Of a stretch of 7,069 nucleotides of DNA, positions 1 through 7,069 are shown one piece after another (position 1 is the stretch's first letter; each line of letters begins with the position of its first letter). The stretch covers positions 1 to 7,069 of the forward strand of contig CAMNQN010000177.1 in NCBI GenBank assembly GCA_946549155.1, written 5' to 3'. The translations under genes and the position numbers were made by a program. Origin of the DNA: an uncultured Lachnospiraceae bacterium. GTDB taxonomy: Bacteria > Bacillota > Clostridia > Lachnospirales > Lachnospiraceae. The notes below the pieces were generated by a model. The model saw nothing but the letters and a program-made list of their open reading frames with translations, was not told where the DNA came from and made no database searches.

Positions 1-36
1 CAATTAACAAAACACGAAGAACAGGATCCGGCTTTT

Positions 37-73
37 GAAAAATACAGCCAGAATACGCCCTCGGTCGGCTGCA
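37..73 (-). terminator. Possible intrinsic terminator after mfd
   Basis: On the minus-strand transcript, two bases past the mfd stop codon, UGCAGCCG (73-66) can pair with UGGCUGUA (50-43). This gives an 8-bp stem with two G-U pairs and a 15-base loop. Five U residues (42-38) follow directly, then a C. The position and U-run fit a Rho-independent terminator ending the block. The stem is short, has a G-U pair at its inner end and has a large loop, so it would be weak or leaky. The 36 bases beyond it show no gene. Confidence 0.42.
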
Positions 74-74
74 G

Positions 75-3596
<3,522 letters not shown>

Positions 3597-3622
3597 GGAT
3601 TACCTGCCTTTCTCTATCTCAT

Positions 3623-3640
3623 CCACGGCAGCTGCCATGG
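3623..3640 (-). repeat. Near-perfect 18-bp palindrome in the pth-mfd gap
   Basis: The plus strand reads CCACGGCAGCTGCCATGG: two 9-base arms with no spacer and one mismatched pair. On the minus-strand transcript that pair is U-G, so the RNA can form a 7-bp stem closed by an AGCU tetraloop. The hairpin lies 6 bases after the pth stop codon and 26 bases before the mfd start. No U-run follows, so it is not a classical terminator. It may affect RNA stability, processing or mfd translation. Its function is unknown, and chance is possible at this length. Confidence 0.5.
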
Positions 3641-3646
3641 GTGTGA

Positions 3647-4207
3647 TCAATTATATTGATTCATAACAGTTTCGGGTTCCTGGGTAACCAGGGCAGCGGC
3701 AGCCCGGGCGGCCCGGTCAAAGGCCTCCTCCATCTCAATGCGCTCCGAGAAGGAGAAATGGCCCAGCACATAATCCGCCAGGTCGTAGCCCTCCGGTTTA
3801 TGGCCTACCCCCACCTTCACCCTCTTAAATACCTGGGTGCCCAGCTGGTTGATAATACTCTTCATGCCATTGTGTCCGCCGGCGCTGCCCTTCTTCCGTA
3901 TCCGAAGCTGTCCCGGCTCCAGACTCACATCGTCATAAATAACAATCAGCTCTTCCTCCACATCAATCTTATAAAACTCGCAGACCAGACGCAGGCTGTC
4001 TCCGCTTAAATTCATGAAGGTCTGAGGCTTCACCAGAATCACCTTCTGGCCGTCGATGACGCCGGTGCCCACCAGCGCCCTGAATTTCTCGGTGGTCACA
4101 TCGATCCGGTACCGGTCCGCAATGATGTCCAGCGTATCAAACCCCACATTGTGACGGGTTTTCGCATATTTTCTGCCCGGATTTCCCAGGCCCGCAATTA
4201 CGTACAT
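3647..4207 (-). CDS. pth: Peptidyl-tRNA hydrolase
   Basis: Pth cleaves the ester bond of peptidyl-tRNAs that drop off ribosomes, freeing tRNA for reuse in the cytoplasm; it is essential in most bacteria. The 186-residue product is normal for the family (about 185-195). It opens with the signature GLGNPGRKYAKTRHNVGF. The catalytic His is at 19, and tRNA- and substrate-binding Asn residues are at 9, 66 (KPQTFMNLSG) and 113 (GSAGGHNGMKSI). The catalytic-partner Asp is at 92 (YDDVSLEPG). VGVGHKPEGYDLADYVLG follows towards the C-terminus, as usual. The start at 4207 is set by GGAGG (4218-4214) with a 6-base spacer and by the conserved start of the family close to residue 1. The gene lies 75 bases after murF and 50 before mfd on the same strand. 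Pth beside mfd is a frequent Firmicutes arrangement. Confidence 0.98.
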   Translation of the reverse strand: MYVIAGLGNPGRKYAKTRHNVGFDTLDIIADRYRIDVTTEKFRALVGTGVIDGQKVILVKPQTFMNLSGDSLRLVCEFYKIDVEEELIVIYDDVSLEPGQLRIRKKGSAGGHNGMKSIINQLGTQVFKRVKVGVGHKPEGYDLADYVLGHFSFSERIEMEEAFDRAARAAAALVTQEPETVMNQYN

Positions 4208-4232
4208 AATTCTCCTCCGCAGTTCTCTTCCC

Positions 4233-4260
4233 CGCCGCTGTTTATTCTTTCACAGCAGCG
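4233..4260 (-). repeat. Stem-loop in the murF-pth gap
   Basis: On the minus-strand transcript CGCUGCUGU (4260-4252) pairs with ACAGCGGCG (4241-4233) across a 10-base A-rich loop. The stem is 9 bp with a single U-G pair, which on the other strand would be an A-C mismatch. That asymmetry favours an RNA hairpin on the operon transcript. It starts 22 bases after the murF stop and ends 14 bases before the pth GGAGG. The bases after it are purine-rich (GGGAAGAG) rather than U, so it is not a standard terminator. It could be a processing or stability element that sets relative levels of murF and pth. The role is inferred. Confidence 0.6.
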
Positions 4261-4282
4261 CCAGCTCCCATTTCCGGATGAT

Positions 4283-5746
4283 TTACCCCTTATTCTGCAG
4301 CCACTCTACAATCCTCGCAAATTCCATACAGTGGGACGCCTTTACTAAAACGGTGTCCCCCCTTTGGATTTCCTTTTCCATATTTTCCAGCAGATCAGCC
4401 AGGGTATCGTAATGAACCGCCTCCAGGGCCGGATTCTCCGCCTTCGCAGCCGCCGTCAATTCCCTGCATAAAGGTCCGACGCCCACCAGCTTATCAATCC
4501 TGCAGGCGCCGGCAAAAGCACCGACACTCCTGTGAAGCTCCGCCTCCGCCTCACCCAGCTCCTTCATATCACCCAAAACGGCCACCCTTCTGCCCTTCCC
4601 ATCCTGAAGCACCTGCAGGGATGCCTTCATGGACACCGGATTCGCATTATAACAGTCGTCAATAATCGTATAGGCTTCCGTCTCTATGATATGGAATCTT
4701 CCGCTCAGAGGCTGCAGGCTTTCAATACCCGCTTTGATCTCCTCCAGGGTAAGGCCGTAAGTGAGGCCCACGGCTGTTCCCGCCAGGGCATTCATCACCA
4801 TATGACGGCCCGGCACCGGAATCAGCGCACAAAAAGCTCCGACAGGCGTATGAATCCGGCAGGAAACTCCCTTCAGTCCCTCGCTCCAAATCTCATCTGC
4901 CCAAATCTCCGGCTGCAGCGCAGGGCTATTCCCCCCGGCGGCCGACTTCCCCTCCATACTTCCGCAGGCCTCCCCGGCCACAATGTCTGTGCCGGCTCCG
5001 GCCTCCGGCAGTCCGAAAAATACCGGCTCCACACCATTTACATTGCGGATGGTGCTCAGCTTGTCGTCATTTCCATTTAATATAATATGCCCATCCGGCC
5101 TCAAAAAATCGAAAATTTCCGTTTTGGCCCGCAAAATGCCATCCCGGTCTCCCAGAAATTCCAGGTGGCATTGTCCAATATTCGTGATCACACAGGTATC
5201 CGGACGGGCGATCTTTGCCAGACGGTGCATCTCCCCGAAATTACTGATTCCCATCTCCAAAACGGCAATCTCATCTCCATCCCTCAGCCGGAAAACCGTC
5301 AGGGGGAGTCCCAGCTCATTGTTGAAATTCCCCAGCGTTTTCAGGGTACGGTACTTCCGGGAAAGTACCGCCGCCACCATTTCCTTCGTGCTGGTCTTTC
5401 CCACGCTTCCGGTGATACCCACCACCGGAATATTCATCAGCCGCAAATAATATTCCGCGATATCCTTCAGCGCCTGCAGGGTGGAGATCACCTTGATCCA
5501 GCTCCCCTTCCCATCCTCCGGCAGGTCCTGCTCCGAAATCACACACGCGGCGCCCTGCTCAAACACCGCAGGGATAAACCGGTGGCCGTCCACCCGCTCC
5601 CCCTTAATCGCTGCGAACAGGGATCCCGGTCCCGCCTGGCGGCTGTCTGTGACAATCGCCTCTACCTCCCGATCCGCCATATGATTTTTTTCATGTAAAA
5701 TACCGCCGCAGGCATCTGCGATACGGCGCAAAGTCATACCTCTCAT
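4283..5746 (-). CDS. murF: UDP-MurNAc-tripeptide:D-Ala-D-Ala ligase MurF
   Basis: MurF adds D-Ala-D-Ala to UDP-MurNAc-tripeptide with ATP, completing the cytoplasmic peptidoglycan pentapeptide precursor. With the start at 5746 it has 487 residues; the family is usually about 450-460. Seen in order: the N-terminal UDP-substrate domain with DSRQ at 34-37; the Mur-ligase P-loop GITGSVGKTST at 110-120; GNFNNELGLPLT at 139-150; LEMG at 163-166; NIGQCHLE at 189-196; AKTEIF with the candidate carbamylated Lys at 208; and a C-terminal domain with SGRF (348), DDCYNANPVSMKASL (363), LGDMKELGE (391) and VKASH (468). The extra length is mainly a Gly/Ala/Ser-rich insertion at about 250-279. The frame stays open to an ATG at 5809, which would add 21 residues. 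I prefer 5746 because AGGGAG (5756-5751) lies just upstream, the family homology begins here (MTLRRIADACGG), and the ATGs at 5797 and 5809 lack a well-spaced ribosome binding site. The spacer is short (4 bases), so the ATG at 5737 remains possible. Confidence 0.96.
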   Translation of the reverse strand: MRGMTLRRIADACGGILHEKNHMADREVEAIVTDSRQAGPGSLFAAIKGERVDGHRFIPAVFEQGAACVISEQDLPEDGKGSWIKVISTLQALKDIAEYYLRLMNIPVVGITGSVGKTSTKEMVAAVLSRKYRTLKTLGNFNNELGLPLTVFRLRDGDEIAVLEMGISNFGEMHRLAKIARPDTCVITNIGQCHLEFLGDRDGILRAKTEIFDFLRPDGHIILNGNDDKLSTIRNVNGVEPVFFGLPEAGAGTDIVAGEACGSMEGKSAAGGNSPALQPEIWADEIWSEGLKGVSCRIHTPVGAFCALIPVPGRHMVMNALAGTAVGLTYGLTLEEIKAGIESLQPLSGRFHIIETEAYTIIDDCYNANPVSMKASLQVLQDGKGRRVAVLGDMKELGEAEAELHRSVGAFAGACRIDKLVGVGPLCRELTAAAKAENPALEAVHYDTLADLLENMEKEIQRGDTVLVKASHCMEFARIVEWLQNKG

Positions 5747-5795
5747 TCTGCTCCCTTCCCGGCAGGCCCGCTTAAAATCCTCCGGCAGCCCGCCC

Positions 5796-5809
5796 ATGCC
5801 ATTTGGCAT
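5796..5809 (-). repeat. Short inverted repeat in the ddl-murF gap
   Basis: ATGCCAAATGGCAT on the minus strand has two perfect 6-base arms around AA. As RNA it could form a 5-bp stem with an AAAU loop. It lies 29 bases after the ddl stop and 49 bases before the chosen murF start, and it contains the rejected upstream ATG at 5809. It is short and may be chance. It is listed because each other junction of this block also holds an inverted repeat. Confidence 0.35.
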
Positions 5810-5838
5810 CTTCGAACAATCCCCCGAACCCGTTCCTC

Positions 5839-6864
5839 CTACGAACGCACGGAGACCTGGATCAGCTTCTCACACAGCGCCGCGAAATCCATCCCCAGCG
5901 CCGCCGCCTCCTGAGGAAGCAGGCTGGTGGGAGTCATGCCGGGAAGTGTATTGGCCTCCAGGCAGTACATATTGTTCTCCTCATCCATCATCACGTCAAT
6001 GCGCCCATAGCTTTCCAGCCGCAGGGCCCGATACGCCTGCAGCGCATAATCCTGCATCCGCAGTGTTAATTCTTCCGGCAGCTCTGCCGGACAGGTCTCC
6101 ACCGTGCTGCCCGCCTGATATTTGTTTGTATAATCGTAGAAGCCCTGAATAGGGGCAATCTCAATCACCGGGTAGACCACGCCGTCCACCACTCCCACGG
6201 AAAACTCTCTTCCCTTAATATAGCGCTCTACGATCATCACATCCTCATAGCAAAACCCATCCTCCAGCGCCTGCCGGTATTCTTCCTCCGTGTGGGCGAT
6301 GGACACGCCCACACTGGAGCCGCCGCAGCTGGGCTTTACCACACAGGGAAGGCCCACGCCATTTTCCGCCGCCGGCAGACGCACCTCATTCCTTCGCAGG
6401 ACAATCCCCGCCGGGGTAGGCACATGGCATTCCCGGAAAATCTGCTTCGCCAGCTCCTTATCCATGGCCAGCGCGCTGCCCAGATAGCCGCTGCCGGTAT
6501 AACGGATTCCCAGCAGGTCAAAGGCCGCCTGAATCTTTCCGTTTTCTCCGTTCTCCCCATGCAGCGCCATAAACACCGTATCCGCCGCCCTGCACAGCTC
6601 CAGTACCCCCGGGCCGAAAAATTCCCGCCGTCCCTTCATATCCTCCAGCCGGTCATTAAATGCCTCTATATACGCAACCGCATGCTTCAGATCATACTCC
6701 TCCTCAAAGGCCGTCTCCGGCTGCGCCTCCGCCAGTCCGCAGAACACATCCACCAAAATGGCCTGATGGCCCCGGGAGCGAAGCGCCCTGCAAACCTGCG
6801 TGCCGGAAACAATCGACACCTCCCGCTCCGTACTGATACCTCCTGCCAGAACTACGATTTTCAT
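5839..6864 (-). CDS. ddl: D-alanine--D-alanine ligase
   Basis: Ddl joins two D-Ala molecules with ATP in the cytoplasm to make the dipeptide that MurF uses next; the adjacent genes encode consecutive steps. The 341-residue ATP-grasp protein is in the normal range (about 305-365). Seen: the N-terminal GGISTEREVSIVSG at 8-21 with the acceptor-site Glu at 13; HGENGENGKIQA at 102-113, with Asn where many family members have Asp; ATP-binding Lys candidates at 136 and 177 (VVKPSCGGSSVGVS, 175-188); the omega-loop GFYDYTNKY at 241-249; metal-binding candidates Asp290, Glu303 and Asn305 (GRID, CLEANTLPGMTPTSLLP). The Tyr-containing omega-loop is the form known from D-Ala-D-Ala ligases and differs from VanA-like D-Ala-D-Lac enzymes, so this looks like the housekeeping enzyme. 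It has an extended segment at about 42-88, as in several clostridial Ddl proteins. The start at 6864 is supported by AGGAGG eight bases upstream. It is the first recognisable gene of the block. Confidence 0.97.
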   Translation of the reverse strand: MKIVVLAGGISTEREVSIVSGTQVCRALRSRGHQAILVDVFCGLAEAQPETAFEEEYDLKHAVAYIEAFNDRLEDMKGRREFFGPGVLELCRAADTVFMALHGENGENGKIQAAFDLLGIRYTGSGYLGSALAMDKELAKQIFRECHVPTPAGIVLRRNEVRLPAAENGVGLPCVVKPSCGGSSVGVSIAHTEEEYRQALEDGFCYEDVMIVERYIKGREFSVGVVDGVVYPVIEIAPIQGFYDYTNKYQAGSTVETCPAELPEELTLRMQDYALQAYRALRLESYGRIDVMMDEENNMYCLEANTLPGMTPTSLLPQEAAALGMDFAALCEKLIQVSVRS

Positions 6865-6872
6865 TCCCTGTT

Positions 6873-6878
6873 CCTCCT
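6873..6878 (-). promoter_or_regulatory. Ribosome binding site of ddl
   Basis: AGGAGG on the minus strand lies 8 bases before the ATG at 6864. It is a full match to the core Shine-Dalgarno sequence and fixes the ddl start. The stop codon of a tiny upstream reading frame (ATG at 6900, seven codons, TAG at 6879-6877) overlaps it. Confidence 0.85.
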
Positions 6879-6883
6879 ATCCT

Positions 6884-6897
6884 GAAGCCATGGCTTC
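6884..6897 (-). repeat. Perfect 14-bp palindrome in the ddl leader
   Basis: GAAGCCATGGCTTC is a perfect palindrome lying between the promoter candidate and the ddl ribosome binding site, which starts 5 bases further on. It would be inside the transcript if the TATAAT at 6921-6916 is used. It could be a protein-binding operator, or an RNA hairpin of 5 bp with a CAUG loop close enough to affect ribosome access. No regulator family can be named from the sequence. Confidence 0.5.
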
Positions 6898-6915
6898 CAT
6901 CACACTATCCCGTCT

Positions 6916-6944
6916 ATTATACACAAACGACCTGGTAAAGTACA
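6916..6944 (-). promoter_or_regulatory. Candidate housekeeping sigma promoter for the ddl-murF-pth-mfd block
   Basis: A perfect -10 box TATAAT lies at 6921-6916 on the minus strand. With a 17-base spacer the -35 position reads TGTACT (6944-6939), only 3 of 6 to consensus. A-rich tracts (AAAAATT and AAAAAA, about 6964-6948) lie just upstream, like an UP element, and could compensate. Transcription would start near 6909, giving a leader of about 45 bases before ddl. It is the only good promoter I see at the head of the block. Confidence 0.6.
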
Positions 6945-7003
6945 CCTTTTTTCCACAATTTTTCTGCCGACAGCTGTTGAGCGGTGCTTATGTTCGTGTT
7001 TAA

Positions 7004-7069
7004 TTAACTATCAAGACGCAGGAAGAGGCAGGCGCGCAGGGCCACAAGCATCTGGAAAATAACTCCGGA
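7004..7069 (-). other. Unassigned edge segment; possible 3' end of an upstream gene
   Basis: All three minus-strand frames are open from the window edge to stops between 7004 and about 7015. One reads 21 hydrophobic residues including FQMLVALRACLFLRL before TAA at 7006-7004. The plus-strand frame codon-aligned with it is hydrophilic (IKTQEEAGAQGHKHLENN) but has no start codon here and is preceded by a stop at 7001. The base composition is coding-like, unlike the AT-rich stretch at 6940-7003, but frame, strand and product cannot be settled from 66 bases. Confidence 0.25.

Noticed and set aside
5775..5819. Tiny frame from TTG at 5819 (15 codons) behind the AGGAGG at the ddl stop
   Set aside because: The start codon is weak, the spacing is about 15 bases, and the product is very short with no known match. 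Not enough to call a gene.
5826..5835. GAAC-CC-GTTC, resembling a LexA (SOS) box near a repair-gene operon
   Set aside because: The Firmicutes LexA site has a four-base spacer between GAAC and GTTC; here it is two, and the site is at the ddl stop rather than at a promoter.
6100..6145. Possible VanA-type D-Ala-D-Lac specificity of the ligase
   Set aside because: The omega-loop GFYDYTNKY has the Tyr form typical of D-Ala-D-Ala ligases, and no vanH, vanX or van regulator genes are nearby.
6292..6885. Plus-strand open frame of 197 codons opposite ddl
   Set aside because: It is antisense to a complete ddl with catalytic motifs and has no recognisable domain. The same applies to the other plus-strand frames opposite murF and pth.

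Overview
The window is one four-gene block, all on the minus strand and transcribed from right to left: ddl (D-Ala-D-Ala ligase), murF (UDP-MurNAc-tripeptide:D-Ala-D-Ala ligase), pth (peptidyl-tRNA hydrolase) and mfd (transcription-repair coupling factor). The proteins, the strong AGGAGG-type ribosome binding sites, the moderately GC-rich coding DNA and the AT-rich gaps suggest a Gram-positive anaerobe of the class Clostridia, most likely Lachnospiraceae. The family level is an inference from protein character and gene order, not from a database match.

Layout from right to left. Positions 7069-7004 are open in all three minus-strand frames and could be the last codons of an upstream gene, but cannot be assigned. 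Positions 7003-6865 hold a promoter candidate (exact TATAAT, weak -35, A-rich tracts upstream), a perfect 14-bp palindrome and the ddl ribosome binding site. Then come ddl (6864-5839), a 92-base gap, murF (5746-4283, using an internal start chosen over a longer open frame), a 75-base gap with a 9-bp hairpin, pth (4207-3647), a 50-base gap with an 18-bp near-palindrome, and mfd (3596-75). A modest terminator-like hairpin with five U residues follows mfd at 73-37. The last 36 bases hold nothing I can identify.

Ddl makes the D-Ala-D-Ala dipeptide and MurF attaches it to the UDP-MurNAc-tripeptide, so the first two genes are consecutive cytoplasmic steps of peptidoglycan precursor synthesis. Pth recycles peptidyl-tRNAs released from stalled translation. 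Mfd removes RNA polymerase stalled at DNA lesions and recruits UvrA. Short gaps, one strand, one visible promoter and one visible terminator suggest a single transcript, though internal promoters cannot be excluded.

All four proteins look intact, with their key catalytic motifs present. I see no mobile element, CRISPR array, RNA gene, phage gene or new defence-type system. The less ordinary signals are short inverted repeats in every junction of the block, two of which pair better as minus-strand RNA than as DNA; an AGGAGG at the ddl stop codon with no well-placed start after it; and a roughly 30-residue Gly/Ala/Ser-rich insertion in MurF.
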